Positions 29,060 to 41,814 are shown, counted from the stretch's first letter. The stretch: DNA of 64,000 nucleotides from Cyathus striatus (GCA_025738555.1 JAOVFP010000002.1:3162001-3226000), one strand, 5' to 3'. Made by a program: numbers and translations. The notes: generated from the letters alone by a model not told the origin.

Positions 29060-30709
29060 ATGGGATGCTGTTTCTCTGAACCAGTCAATTTCGACGGCGA
29101 GGTCAGCCTCTATCATTTTGACCTCCACCGAGCTGTCGGCAAAGGTGCATTTGGCAAAGTAGGCTCCATCCATCCTCCCTTTTGATTGCCGTCACTTCAC
29201 GCGCCGCTTTCGCTCCAGGTGCGGGTAGTCGAGCATAAGCGCTCCAAAATGCTCTACGCACTCAAATACATAGACAAGGCTCGCTGCATTAAGCAGAAGG
29301 CAGTTGCCAACATTATTCAGGAACGGAGATTGTTGGAAGAGGTTCGTGTCGCAAATTCTATTCACAAAATCATACTTATTGCTTTTAAAGATTGACCACC
29401 CATTTGTTGTCAACCTTCGTTATGCTTTCCAGGACGACGAGAACTGTTTCTTCGTTTTAGATCTTATGCTTGGTGGAGACCTGCGCTGTGAGTACATCGT
29501 ATCTTCGACTTTTTGTCCAAAACTTAATTCTTGTTCCAGTCCATTTGGAACGTAGGAAATTCATAGAAGAGGATGTTGTTCGTTTTTGGGTAGCGGAGTT
29601 GTCCTCTGGCTTAGAATATCTTCATAGCCTGCGAATTATTCATCGGTAAGCCCTCGCATAACTCCTGGAGGTCTAAAACACCCATGACATGACTAGCGAC
29701 TTGAAACCGGATAATATTCTCCTCGACTCGGATGGTCATGCACACATTACAGATTTCAATGTTGCCATACACTACTCCGAGCGGCGTCTGCATACGAGTG
29801 TTGCCGGCAGTATGGCGTACATGGCGCCTCAAGTCATCAATAAGAAAGGCTATTCCTGGCAAGTGGACTGGTGGAGCTTAGGCATCACGGCGTACGAACT
29901 CCTGTTCCACAAGCGTCCATTTGACGGTCGCACATTGGAAAAGATGAAGGATTCTATTGTTAGAGAACCGCTGAAATTCCCGGAGGATGCCCATGCGAAG
30001 TGCAGTGATGAGGGACTGTCAGCATTGCGTGGAGTACGTCGCCCTTCTTCGTGACGCCCGTGTGTTTTAACTTTCCGCTAGTTCATCGAACGTGACTATC
30101 ATATTCGCCTTGGTTGTCGGCCACAGGGACAAGGAATGGAAGACATTCGTCAACACCCATGGTTTTCAAGTATCAACTGGGACAAGCTTGAAGCAAAAGA
30201 ATCCCAGCCACCATTTGCCCCTGATGTTCGTCATTTTTGATGTCTATCACCGACGCTGACATGTATTCTCATTCACAACAGCTGAAGCAAGCAAACTTCG
30301 ATGTCTCACATGAACTCGATGAATTTCTCATGGTTGAAAAACCATTAACACATTCAAAACGAAAAGCCAATCCGGACTTGGACAAAATGAAACCTGAGCT
30401 ACGGCAGTTAGAGGAACAGTAAGTACTGCAGTATATCTGAGATTTGCCGAGTGCTAAACTTGCTGGCTCTTACTGGCTAGATTTACTGTTTATGACTTTA
30501 CTCGGTCTAAGCGAATGTCGTATTATCCTCACAATCAACCTATAGGACCGGTCGGTGGCGATCCGGATAAGATGGCACCGTCTGCAACAAATACCATCAT
30601 CCCAACAGCGACTATCATTGAACGTTCGCAAGCCGGCTCTCCGATGATCGAGAGTGAAAATGGCCACTATCCTGCTATCCATTCATCCCAAGGCGCAACT
30701 ATACAGTGA
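29060..30709 (+). CDS. YANK/STK32-like AGC-group Ser/Thr protein kinase
   Basis: Starts [20 protein letters not shown]; Gly2 with Cys3 and Cys4 predicts N-myristoylation and palmitoylation, so membrane attachment. The kinase domain shows GKGAFGK (glycine loop), YALKYIDK (ATP lysine), [21 protein letters not shown], then HR-DLKPDN split by an intron, [17 protein letters not shown] and [17 protein letters not shown] in place of DFG is characteristic of YANK kinases; APQ in place of APE is unusual. A C-terminal extension has the AGC-like [12 protein letters not shown] segment and ends GATIQ. At least seven short introns. YANK kinases are poorly understood; fungal members have been linked to nutrient or calcium signalling only by inference. 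Confidence 0.9.
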
Positions 30710-31113
30710 TATGCTGACCTCTTATTGCAAAGTGTCAGACTGCCGATACTTAGGCGTTATCCACCTTTTACTTTTATATCTACTTAATTCAAGTACATTC
30801 ATGTCTCCGGACACATCATATATTCCGTACTGCTACGCTCATTGCGATTCTATTTCGTTTCAAAGATACCAGTTCATTATTGGATTGTTCCTTTTCATTT
30901 CCATACACTGGATATATTTATGTCTGCGCTGGCGCGGGTCTTCAAGCCTCAGGCCTCAATGCCAGATCATCATTCTTGTATTTGTATATTATTTCCACTT
31001 GCAAAATGTATCGAATTACACGCGCTGTATGCATGACTTTATCAAATGTATTGACACTACTTGCTCGCGTGTTAGAAGCACATCTTTGCCTTGTTCCACC
31101 AGCTACCTTTATA
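30710..31113. other. intergenic, kinase 3' end and macrodomain promoter
   Basis: 404 bp with no coding region or repeat that I can support. Confidence 0.35.
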
Positions 31114-32278
31114 ATGTCGGCTACCTCTTCCCCACGTTCTAGCACGAGTTCTGAATCGGAACTAGACGATATGATACATTTGAAGGATATCAAAACCATA
31201 GGTCAACTATACAAAGAGAGTGTGCTGAAAGCTATTGCGAACACTGATCAGACAAGGTACAAGCCAAGCGCGGGACTTTTGAACCGGATTTCTCTCTTGT
31301 GGGTTAGTTATCGTATATGGTATACGTGAATCGCTACATCTTCATTTTGTACAGCCAAGGAGACATCACGAAATTGTCGGTGGATGCTATAGTAAACGCT
31401 GCTAACAAAAGTCTTTTAGGCGCGTCGCATCCAACTTCTAGTATCTACACCCCCACTAGTTGCTAACTTGATTTGTTCTCTTTCTCAGGTGGAGGTGGAG
31501 GTAGTGCTATCTACACATCATTTAAGAAACTAGGCTAATAAAACTTAATAGTTGATGGCGCCATCCATACAGCTGCTGGACCTAAACTCTTGGACGAATG
31601 TAGGAGTTAAACCTTGCTGTCGACCAACTATTTACACTGATCATGTGTAGGCAGAGGGTTGAATGGATGCGAGACAGGCCAGTCTAAGATCACCAAGGGA
31701 TATAATCTACCTGCGTATGATCCTGCACTATGTATTGCGCCATTACTGTGTAACTTATTGTGGTATATTCCGGACAGGAAACATATCATACATACAGTTG
31801 GTCCTGTGTATTCATCCTCTGACGTGGAAGAGAAAGCCAGATTACTAGCATCTTGCTATAAGACTAGTTTAGAAGTGGCTATTGAAAATTCTCTGAGGCA
31901 TATCGTGCGTTAGCTGAACTGTCTGATTCCCATTTCCTGAATTACTCATAAATTTAAATAGGCCTTCCCATCTATTTCCACTGGTATTTACGGTTATCCT
32001 ATCCGAGATGCTACACGGATAGCGCTGAACGAGGTCAGGGAGTTATGTAACGCTGAATCCGGGGAAAAGGTATTGGTATTGAGGTAATAAGAGACTCTAG
32101 ACTTATTGATAATTTCTGTAGCTTGAGAGGATTATTTTCGTAGTTTGGAGTAATAAGGATAAGGGTGTATACGAGTACGTGTTTTCGCCTCATGTCTGTC
32201 CGTTGCACATGCTGAAGTACCCATGACAGAGAACTTATTCCCGAATACTTTCCGCCTGTTAGCGACACTGATGTTTAG
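31114..32278 (+). CDS. macrodomain protein (ADP-ribose-binding, MacroD/Appr-1''-p type)
   Basis: Starts [20 protein letters not shown]. The macrodomain is spread over small exons: [16 protein letters not shown], then [20 protein letters not shown] joined across an intron at the [44 protein letters not shown] and an end reading [17 protein letters not shown], then [15 protein letters not shown] and a stop at 32276. VNAAN, the GGGGVDxAIH loop and GIYGYP are the ligand-binding elements of hydrolases that remove ADP-ribose from acidic residues or split O-acetyl-ADP-ribose. About 260 residues, no targeting signal. All catalytic-loop elements are intact. Confidence 0.9.
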
Positions 32279-32357
32279 AATGTATAATCTTGAATCTCTC
32301 TTCGTGTACTACTGCAACCGATCAACGGATATAACACAACATATTGTGATCATCGGA

Positions 32358-32780
32358 ATGGACTTTATTTCATTGTCAAAACTACGTTTGGACAACGCGC
32401 CGCGCGGGCCACAAACTGAGCCAAAGTATTGGTATGTTTTATATAATATCAAATTGCACTTCCGCTTGGGAAAGATACAAGTTCCATTGTGGTTTTGCTA
32501 GTCGCTCCAGGCATTCATAACTCAGGTTCACTAATATCCGACATCCATCTAGGGGTCAACTGCGTACACCATTTCCCCAGACCCCGGTTCCACGCATGAT
32601 ATAAAAGTCTCCATCGGGAAACATCTTAAGGTATCCGGAACATCCGTCTTTGTTCATTCCGGGCCGCTTCTCGTTTTGCCTTCATATCCTCCCCGCCCAC
32701 TGAAGCCACCTGACCTTGCTTCCTTCAACACCGTAGATTCTCCGGTTCCTAAACCCATTGGGACAATCATGTTAACATAA
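32358..32780 (+). CDS. short hypothetical protein, 5' part unresolved
   Basis: A frame from about 32552 to 32780 reads GSTAYTISPDPGSTHDIKVS, then IGKHLKVSGTSVFVHSGPLL and a Pro-rich end before TAA at 32778. Codon use looks coding and a 3' splice site (CATCTAG) stands before it. Candidate upstream exons start at ATG 32358 but I could not join them without a frame problem. It begins 80 bp after the macrodomain gene and ends 57 bp before the transporter start. It could be an additional exon set of a neighbour. No family recognised. Confidence 0.35.
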
Positions 32781-32837
32781 AACAGACGAAGATGAAGATT
32801 CCTTCAGTTCATCTTCTTTTGATGCTTTAAGGGGACC

Positions 32838-35321
32838 ATGGGGCTCTTTTTTAATGTCTTCGTCGCAGCATTTTCCTCTATTGGTGCGTTGTTTTGAATC
32901 AATCTTTTGAACCATTTTATTCATATGTGTCAGGCGCATTCCTCTTTGGGTACGTCTCCTGTGAGATATCTCTGAGCTAAAAAAACTTCAATTTGCGTTG
33001 TATAGATATGATAGGTGAGCAAGCATCTAAGTTTAAATCCTTAGAGTGTACCCTATCATCTTATGCTTGTTGAACAGTGGAATTATTGCATCGGTTATAA
33101 CGATGAGTCGGTATATTGATAGGTTTGGCGATGATCCCAGCATTAAGGGTGCAGTCGTCTCCACATTCAATGGTGCGGATAGTATTCACGAGGCTCTTTT
33201 GCCGTCTGGACATTAACAACCTATATTTAGGTGGATGTTTTTTTGGTGCCATGGGCGCAGGATGGTACTAATGTTTCAATGTGCTTATTGGACTTCTTGA
33301 CATTATACTTCGCAGGACCAATGACAAGCTCGGTCGCCGAAAAACAATCCAGGTGCGCGGATTTATGATGTTTGATATATATAGCGTTCTAATGCCTTTT
33401 AGATTGGATGCTTGTTTGCGATTTGGGGATGTGCAATGCAGGCGGGGGCGATGAATGTTGCCACATTGCTGATCGGCCGTATAATAGGTGGACTCGCAAT
33501 TGGGTATGCTCAATGAAATCCTGAGGCACTGTAATCTTATTGCTTGGATTGAATAGGGTGTTGTCTATGACGGTTCCATTATACAACGTATGTAATTCTT
33601 CCTTTTCGTTATTTATGTGTCGAAGCTTAATCCGTTCTATGCTTAGACCGAAGTGGCCCCTCCAAAGATACGCGGGTTTTTGGTCGGTTTAACCCAGCAG
33701 CTTCTTGGCATTGGATTTATCGTGGCAAATTGGGTATGTCTTTTCATCGTTTAATGGAAGGATGATGTTAACTACACTTTCAACTTAAGGTTGGTTACGG
33801 TTGCCAATATATTAATTCTGACACTTCCTGGAGGCTGCCTTTGGGACTTCAGGTACTGCTAAGTCCACAAAAAAATTTGACCTTAATAACCCTTCCTTCC
33901 TATAGCTTGTGCCCGCTACCCTTTTGCTTGTAGGAATACAGTTTTTGCCAAACAGTCCTGTGGGTTTCTTTTACAGATGAAATTGGTTGTCGAGCTAAAT
34001 ACTGGAACTGCAGCGTTGGCTACTTGAAGTTGGACGTGACGAGGAAGCACGAGAAGTAGTCTATAAGCTGCATGGCAATGATAAGCCTGAAACTAAGGCT
34101 GCAGCTGAGCAAGAATTTCAAGAGATGTATACTGCGATAAAGGCGGAGTATCGAACACGAAGTACTCGAGTAAGCGATTTATGGGCAACTCGTCCTATGT
34201 TACGCCGGACACTCGTTGCTGTCGGTGTACAAGTATTTGGGCAATTCACAGGCATTAACGGTACGTAACTCTACGTATACACAAGCTCGACGATTCTGAT
34301 CTTTGTCTTTGGAATAGTTATCAATTACTACGGTCCTTCAATGTATGAAAGCCTGGGAGTGACAGGTGGAAAGGCGCTTCTCGTACAAGGGTATGATTTT
34401 ATTGCATTTTAATTCCATGATGAAGCTCTGAGCAAAACTAAAGAATTTACGGAGCAGTTGGACCTATTGCCAACTTATTGTCAGTCCCGTTATTTATTTT
34501 TTGATATATTATCTAATGATAAATATATATCACAGCTTCATTCTGTTCATCTTAGACCGAGTTGGAAGGAAGAGACCTTTGATGTTTGGCTCTGCGCTCT
34601 TTGTTGCGACTTTCTCTATTTTGTCGGCCATTGTCGCGACCAATCCACCTGACACCCCGGATCCTAATTCTGCTGCTCAGAGGTATAGCTTTTCTTTATT
34701 ATATGCATTAAAATCATGCATATGCTCATGGCATTTAAACCTAGAGCCGGAATTGCCATGATATTCTTGACAAGTGTTATATTCTCTCTAAGCTTCGGTC
34801 CTGTAAGCTGGGTATTGGCTTCTGAGGTAATTTCTTTCTAGTGCCTCAAAAATGATTCTTATCTTCACCGCAGGTATTCCCCACGAGTACAAGGGCTATT
34901 GGAACCAGTGTAGCTACTTGTGCAAACTGGGTAGGCCATTTATGTATATATCCAGAGTCCTATTGAACGCGCTATAATATCCTGTTTAGGCATTTAACAC
35001 CCTGCTGGGACAGGTGCGTCAATAGTATAATATGATATTTTATTTTACTGACAATGCACATGCAAGGTTGCTCCTCTCGGACTTGATCGTGTCAGCTGGA
35101 AGTTCTACATCCTCTTTATTGCACTGAATTTAGTGGATTTTATTCTAATAAGTCTCTTCTTCCCTGAAACAAAAGGTACTTTCATTCCATGCTTTAGCGC
35201 GTATAATTGATACCTCGTTTCAGGCAAATCCTTGGAACAAATGAACCAAGTATTCGGAGACGAGATAGTGACTACTGTTCCTGGAAGTCCTAACGAGAAG
35301 CATAGTATCGAGCACGCTTAG
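32838..35321 (+). CDS. MFS sugar transporter (Hxt/lactose-permease-like family)
   Basis: Starts MGLFFNVFVAAFSSIG. Some fifteen short introns split about 500 residues. Family motifs appear in order: GAMGAGWTNDKLGRRKTIQ (the loop 2-3 motif D-x-x-GRR), GRIIGGLAIGVLSMTVPLYN, TEVAPPKIRGFLVG (the PxxxRG signature), ANWVGYG, NSPRWLLEVGRDEEA (PESPRWL equivalent), FGQFTGINVINYYGPSMYES, ILDRVGRKRPLMFGS, FGPVSWVLASEVFP, TCANWAFNTLLGQVAPLGLD and FFPETKGKSLEQM (PETKG). Twelve membrane helices are expected. It imports sugars or related polyols by proton symport at the plasma membrane; the exact substrate cannot be read from sequence. No disabling change seen. Confidence 0.9.
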
Positions 35322-35702
35322 GTATAACTTGCAAGCTTAATGAAGAACATACGAATCTGCAATGCGGTTTCTGTGTATCAATTCCTCCTTGTTGCCTATA
35401 TTTGCATTTTTTGATGGTTGCGACTCGCACTACATAAGTTCTGTATATACTATTTACATGGTTATAATCATATATAAAAAGCTTTCGTCCAATGTAAAGA
35501 TTCAAACAAGTATTCTATAATGTCATTGAACTTGGGAGAATGTTTGAAGAATATTACCTATACCGACTTATTTACGTAAACCATAGGAGCCACACTTTCT
35601 TTGATCAACTAACTTACTTACTTACAGGTAACAGTAACTTGTAAGTAACATCCTCAGTCCTGTGACACAGTACATCTTATTTCACTAGAATGTTTCGTCA
35701 GC
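35322..35702. other. intergenic
   Basis: 381 bp, AT-rich; contains a short CTTACTTACTTACAGGTAACAG repeat of TTAC units at about 35612-35650. No gene seen. Confidence 0.35.
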
Positions 35703-36579
35703 ATGCCAAAACGCAAAAATGCAGGTCAACCTTTTCCTGGAACTGGTCTAGCAGAATTGCCGGTGGAGGTGGGGTTGTGTTCCGAAATAAAATTTATCCT
35801 ACCAGCATTGACCTGTGCTTTTCAAGTTGCTCTACGAAATTCAACTATACGCCCTTTCACCTAGTCTTCCATGGGTCAGCAGACGTTTGCGTGATGTGTT
35901 CTCTTCCGTGTCGAATTCATTTCGAGCTCAATATATCATCGGCCAAATCGCCCCAGTTGCTCACAGAGGTTTGGCGGCGATGTACACCAAGCTACTGCGA
36001 TACCCCATCTGTAAACAAGGAGTTCTGGAGTTATTACATGATCAACTGGAGCAATATTCTAAACCATCTCGGATAGCGAAGGCTGAGCTCCCTAGAAGGT
36101 TGTTTCAAAACCTTGTTCCAAAGACGGACACCTCCCAATGGGATGAAAACGACTATCCACTCCCTTTCCTGCGATATCTGTTTAGTCTACCCAAGATACC
36201 AGTCATTGACGTGAACGCCCACGATGGATATGCACTATCGCGATCTGTCCACGCCCGATTTGTTCCCCTTATTCGGTTTTTACTTGATCAAGGTGCTTCT
36301 CCTTCATGTAAGAGGAACATGGCAGTTATGATTGCCATTCGACAAAGGGATCTTCAGATCGTGAAGGTGTTGATAGAACGGGAGAACAAGAGTGATAAAA
36401 GCAAGGAAACCAAAAAGAGAAATTCAAAGAAACGGAAACTGGAAGACAGAGTGGAGCTCACTTCTGACATGCTGAAGGTAGCCGTCAAAAGAAATGCACG
36501 CGACATTGTCCACTACTTAAGCATGGAAAAGGGTGTTGTTCCTGATATGCAAACTTTGCAGATGATGATTGGATGGTAA
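35703..36579 (+). CDS. F-box-like protein with ankyrin-like repeats
   Basis: Two exons, 35703-35768 and 35827-36579, give about 272 residues. Joining them produces LAELPVE followed by LLYEIQLYALSPSLPWVSRR, a typical F-box-like start (LPxELLxxI) as in Skp1-binding substrate adaptors. Downstream, HARFVPLIRFLLDQGASPSC and RDLQIVKVLIEREN resemble ankyrin helices, separated by a very basic stretch KSKETKKRNSKKRKLED that could be a nuclear localisation signal. Basidiomycetes carry many such lineage-specific F-box/ankyrin proteins. Start chosen because it gives the F-box motif. Targets unknown. Confidence 0.65.
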
Positions 36580-36740
36580 GAAGTTCATCGTCTTCCAAGT
36601 CGTTGGGCCCACTATGCAGTACTAGTAAGCATACATTACAGGAGGCCGAGATCTCAGGCCTTCAGGCCACAGCACTATGTATTATATGTATACTTACTGT
36701 CGTCATTTACTCGTAATGCCATGTTACATAGAAATACTGA

Positions 36741-37456
36741 CAGTAGGGGTGTTCAAAGTTGACGTTACGCGGTACGATACGAGCTGATGGCGCTACGTGA
36801 ACGACTTCCCACGATACCAATGCACATCAAAACTGTTGCTTTGAGCTCGTATCGTCACGCGCGCCTTTTGGAGCGCTCGGCAGGATCTGTCGGACCTTTA
36901 ACATATTGCGGCCAGTTGGCGCAGGAATCGGTCAAGCTCCGTATAAGTATCCGTAACTGACGATGGTTTTTGCATTAGCTCTTAAGTCACATATGCATGC
37001 CTATCTTAACCTGCAATTTGACTGAGCAGACATGCAAGTGAGCTACTTGAGTACGTGCTTAGAAGACACTGATAGTAATATATATTGTATCTACAATAAG
37101 TGGACAATTTAATGTTACATTGTGTACTATAGTCTATAAGTAATACTACAGTCTGTTTCGAGGCCTCAAAGTTAAGCTATGGTTATAAAACTTTTACTAT
37201 CCCTCATAGGTTCGTGGTTTGTGCAGTTAAGTTACCCTTAATTATAAAAGAAATATATGTAAGTACAGCATGAACTGCTGGTGGACAAAAATGGCATCAG
37301 TGTAATTCGATCCCCGACATATCTAGACGGCAGCGCATATCGTTGTGAAGCTGGCAAAACTGGGGGTGTCAAAATTGGAAGTTACGACAAGCTGTTCACA
37401 CGATATGGTAACAGGTCTTGGCGCTACGATTTGATCAACTTTGAACTCCCCTAGTG
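36741..37456. mobile_element. old hAT-like element or MITE
   Basis: The left end CAGTAGGGGTGTTCAAAGTT and, inverted, the right end CACTAGGGGAGTTCAAAGTT form imperfect terminal repeats of about 22 bp. The tip type fits hAT. An 8 bp target duplication is no longer recognisable and the interior has no coding region. Both halves contain GTTACG and GCGCTACG words in opposite orientation. Confidence 0.6.
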
Positions 37457-37646
37457 TTTGAGCATTATTATTTTCCAGTCTCCCCATAAGTTAAACGTTA
37501 AACATCTAAAACTCCTTTGAAAATACATGGATAAAAACGAAGAAGGCATTGATACACCCGTAATAAGACAGGATGGAATACGATAGCAAGGAATCATGAA
37601 ATGCTCCGTAAAATGTACATGTGAAGACACGACCAATGAAAGGATC

Positions 37647-38294
37647 TTAAATATCATCGATATCAACTTCCTCCTCATCTCCGAATTCAAATGTACATTC
37701 TCCATCTTCCTCGCCGAATGTATCTGTCTCGTTGATCTTGGCGTTTTCTGGGAGTTCCCCGTACGCTTTTACTTCAAGACGAATAAAATTAGAAAAGTGG
37801 CAATGGGAGCGAACATAGTAATCACGAACAATTACGTGCTTCATCAGCAGTATATTTGACAATAACATCTGCCTTATCGTCTTGGAAGTCTCGCAGCGAG
37901 AGGAGAATGATGTCTCCATTGTTAATCCAGACCTTTAAAGGCCATGAGTTCTATAGCATAGTGTACCAAATTATAATAGCGCACCTTCTTCCTCATCTTC
38001 CCTCGAATATGGGCTAATCTCTTCTCTCCGTCGAAGCACTGGGCTTCGAGACGTCCATTTCCAAGCATCTTCGTTACTTGTGCGTACTCTTGACCGTCTT
38101 CCTTGAAGACGAGTTCACGCTTATCATCGTCATTCTCATTCTTTCCACGTCTCCTGTTTTTACCACCCTGCGCAACGATAAGTCTCTATTTGAAATCCGA
38201 AGAGCTGCGAGCAGCACACCTTTCCTTTATTCTAAAGTCCCTGTTAGTAAGTGATCTAAAGAAAGAGAAAAGGAATGAAATCAACCTTCGGCAT
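37647..38294 (-). CDS. TIF11: translation initiation factor eIF1A
   Basis: Five exons. The first codes only MPK (38294-38286), the second only NKGK (38231-38220), the third (38167-37985) [20 protein letters not shown] onward through the OB-fold, the fourth starts [20 protein letters not shown] (37932), and the fifth continues [20 protein letters not shown] to the acidic end VDIDDI. Joined, the N-terminus reads [16 protein letters not shown], the invariant eIF1A tail. eIF1A binds the A site of the 40S subunit, promotes scanning and start-codon selection; basic N-tail and acidic C-tail have opposite effects on stringency. The tiny exons make this gene easy to mis-annotate. Confidence 0.95.
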
Positions 38295-38599
38295 ATTATA
38301 AGCTAGTACTAGGTTGTTAGGTGAGGTTTTCGATGAGGGTGAGGGGTAAAGAACGTGGACAAGGAGAAGGGCAGAGAAAGCCGATTAGATGTGAAGCAAG
38401 TTGATTGGATCGATGACCACTGCCTCACTCATTATTTGTCCGTGTTGAACGGCACATTCATACTCCGAGGGGTGCTCTCCCCTTGGCCCTTGCCGCGCGA
38501 TCAAGTATCTGGATTAATTTAATGAAGAAACGTGATTGTATTGACTTCAGCATGCAGCGATGCAAAACGTTTTAACGTATAAACTACAAAAAACTTGCA
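38295..38599. other. intergenic, eIF1A promoter and APC6 3' region
   Basis: 305 bp without coding sequence or repeat. Confidence 0.35.
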
Positions 38600-41279
38600 T
38601 CACCCAACGCTCATATCATCATGCCCTGATCGCTCATAATCCTTCCCCTTGTAATAGCCTGCGCGCTGGTACTTATCCTTGAGCGTGTTTAACGCTTGCT
38701 GAAATTCGCTATCGGCGCCAGCAATGGCAGTTTGTTCAAGCGCAATATTAAGTAGATCAAGGACGTGTTGGTTTATGGGGTCGATGCTTAATGACTATTG
38801 GGTATTTGAGTTGCATGGACGAGCAAACGATGTGCGAACGCGTACCTCATGATACTTGACAATGGCCTCATCGACCTTGTTCAAGAGATGATAAACCATG
38901 CCCAAGAAACCTAACGCAATGGAGTGCCGAGGGTCAAGTTCCAGAACTTTCCGGTAGGTGACACGGGCTTCTTCAAGTAGGCTTGATGTAATGTCAGAAT
39001 TGAAATGGTTTAGACCTGATCGCACATACCCCAGTTTTCTATAACATGTCCCTAGATTGATGAATGTAGTAGCCCAAGACTTCTGAGAACTTTGCGTTAC
39101 TCCTGCTAGATCTAACGCCTCCTTGAAGAGTGCGGATGCTCGCTTGAAGCTATAAAACATTTTAGCCACTAATTGTTAGAAACTCCATGAACTAAAACAT
39201 ACTCTCCATGATTAAATGCCATAACGCCACGCTCATTAATTAGCAATGGGTCGCCATCGCACATAGTATGCGCGGCGTTGAGTGCTTCATCGGCCAAAGG
39301 GAAGTTGGAGAGCATAATATGTTCCATGCCAACAAACATGAGTGGTAAATGTGAGCTGCAAAGTTCCACAGTGAATAAGTCAGTTGTCTATCAGAGATAT
39401 TTCAGCTTACCCAGTAAACATACGAGCACATGTAGAGTACGCTGTGACCGCATGATCATGCTCCCCTTCCAGTGCAAACGTATGCCCGAAAGCAACCCAT
39501 GCTGGACCAAATCGAGGGTCCATGAGGGATGTTTTACTTTACAAAACGTTTTAAGGGTTGAAATGAATCAAGATAATACAGATACACACCTAAAGTATTG
39601 TCGAGCTTGCGTCCACTTTCCACGACTTAAGTACCAAACTCCAACAGCGTACCAGCTGATTGGATTCTCGGGTTCGCGGTCAACCATTTCATGTGCAAGA
39701 AGGAAGAGTTTGGAGTGTAAATACTCTAGATGATACATACATGCAATGTGTAGAGGCATTGTAAGATTGTGGATTGAGACTAGGCCAAGGATGCTGTAAG
39801 CTAAATTAATATTGGTACTACAAGGAGCGAACGAACAAACTTACCGAGATGTAATAACATAGCAATCGGCCCAGCGAAAGTTGACATATAATGCATCAGC
39901 GAAAGAATACAGTACGTCAGGATTATCACCCAGTCCAAAATCTTCCACGAGCTTGGTGCGTGTCATCGCATGTTCGGCGACGTGTCCGTATTTTCGAAGT
40001 CTGGAGGTGTATATTAACTGAACAAACTGCGCATCTTGAGGTGTTTGTGATGAGTACGCAAGGCTTTGAACAAACTCCCATTCTGATCTCACTCGGTCAG
40101 GATAGAAATTGTGGTGGACAGTTGGAAGGTCTTACCCTCTTCAGGTGTCATCATCTCCCCGGTAATCAGTTGGTCAAATGCATCATAACATTTCACGTCC
40201 AGGGCAAGAGCTTCCATGAAACACTGTTTGGCTTGATCACCACGGTTTAACTTAAGCATTAGAATTCCACGTAGATGGCACATCGAGGATTCGACTTTAA
40301 TACCACCATCACTGTTCGGTATTGTTGGACCACTTCTTCCAGAATCTCGAAAGGGATTTGATTCGCCTAACATCTCTGTTGCTTCTGCCCAATTCCCTTG
40401 TCGCACCTACATACTACGCGTTAGAAGCGTAAAACAACCTTGATCCAAGAGAATATACCAAACATTGAGCGGCGAGATATCGACATGCAACACTCATATC
40501 TACAAGTCTCGAGACCTGATCCTGCATGTCCTCTGGAACGTTGATCATCCCAGCAGGACCAGTCGGTAGACGAGGCATGGCAAGTGCCAAGTCCTGTTGC
40601 GCGTCCTGCTCTCGGCTTTTCCCTTTAGTATTTCCATTTCCTGATGAATGACTTGGAGCGTGTTTCGGTGGGTGGGTAGGGAATGGGCGGACAAGAAGAC
40701 GTTCGGCACGCGAGTATTGATGCATCATAAAATATGTTTGAGCGAGCCAGAATGCATCGTTCGCATCGTCTGTTGCATCATTAAGGAGAAATATGAATAG
40801 ATAGGGTGAAGAACCGCACTTGTCCAACTAAGAACCTTGTCACCCCAGAACGCAGCAGTCTCGTACAAATGTTGCATGAGGGCGTCATGTCGCCATAAAC
40901 GCATGCGATCAACCATTCCCCATTCATATTCGCTCTCGTCATCGGCATCGGCATCTGCTTCGGAGTCTTGAAAGACATCTGTCGTGTCGTTTGCAAGAGG
41001 ATGAGGTTGCCTGCCAAGACTTAGCCTGACGCGTCGGTGTGGACGGGTCGGAGATGAACGAGCAGGCGATGAGGGCAGAACGGAGCGATTAGGGTCAAGG
41101 GCCAAGTTTGGGTTAGAGAAAGTGCTGATGTTTGCGTCGAGGTATGAATCGACGAGTTGGTGTGGCGCGAAGGAGAAAGAGGAGCCAATGGAGGCGCGAT
41201 GTCGAGAGGTGGAGGGGGATGGTAAGTGTGGCATGCCGGGAATGGCGTAGGGATTGGGAGGTGGCGGCGTCGAGGTCAT
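38600..41279 (-). CDS. CDC16: anaphase-promoting complex subunit Apc6/Cdc16
   Basis: Starts MTSTPPPPNPYAIPGMPHLP (ATG 41279-41277) and ends at TGA 38600. About ten exons. A disordered Pro/Ser-rich N-terminus is followed by an array of TPR motifs: NDAFWLAQTYFMMHQYSRAE, YLAAQCL, SSMCHLRGILMLKLNRGDQA, the Cdc16-type LLAHEMVDREPENPISWYAV, DPRFGPAWVAFGHTFALEGE, ERGVMAFNHGE, and VLELDPRHSIALGFLGMVYH near the end. Apc6 forms homodimers in the TPR lobe of the APC/C, the ubiquitin ligase that removes securin and cyclins. The order of TPRs agrees with yeast Cdc16. No disabling change found. Confidence 0.93.
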
Positions 41280-41814
41280 GGCTGATACTGAAGTTAACGT
41301 TGAAATTAGTCGCAATGAAGCTGGTATATTAAACGCGGTGAGCAGCGAACTTGTTCTCCGTCGACAACGTTGACCGAGAGCGCCGAGATAGACGCCTAAC
41401 ACGTGACTTTCAACGAGGCGCCCAAGCAACAAATATTTTATTATTATTATTAAATCAAATACTTTGTAATTGAAAATATAGTTACCGGAACGACTTTGTC
41501 TAACACAAATAAATTAATATTCCTAATCAAACACCAATCCAGCACATTATCTGTACGGTGTGGCTTGAGCACAATAGCCACTTTAGTAGATTCAGAACTA
41601 GTGTCAATACCGTTCGATTAAACCACAAATCTGGGTTATGGTCACGACGTGGTCTAGCTATGCCAAAACTATACAGCTGTGACCCAGCCACTCGGAGTTA
41701 ACCGACCCTCTCATCCATCATTGGACATTACTCCGGCGACAAGCTCGACGTCCCCAGCAGCACCCGCCACGCTCGTAAGCAGCCTCAAGACCTCCTCTTT
41801 TTCGAAAACACAAC
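41280..41814. other. divergent promoter region of CDC16 and RPS17
   Basis: 535 bp between divergent starts. An AT-rich centre (41430-41480, ATTATTATTATTAAATC) may be a nucleosome-free region; no named site recognised. Confidence 0.4.
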
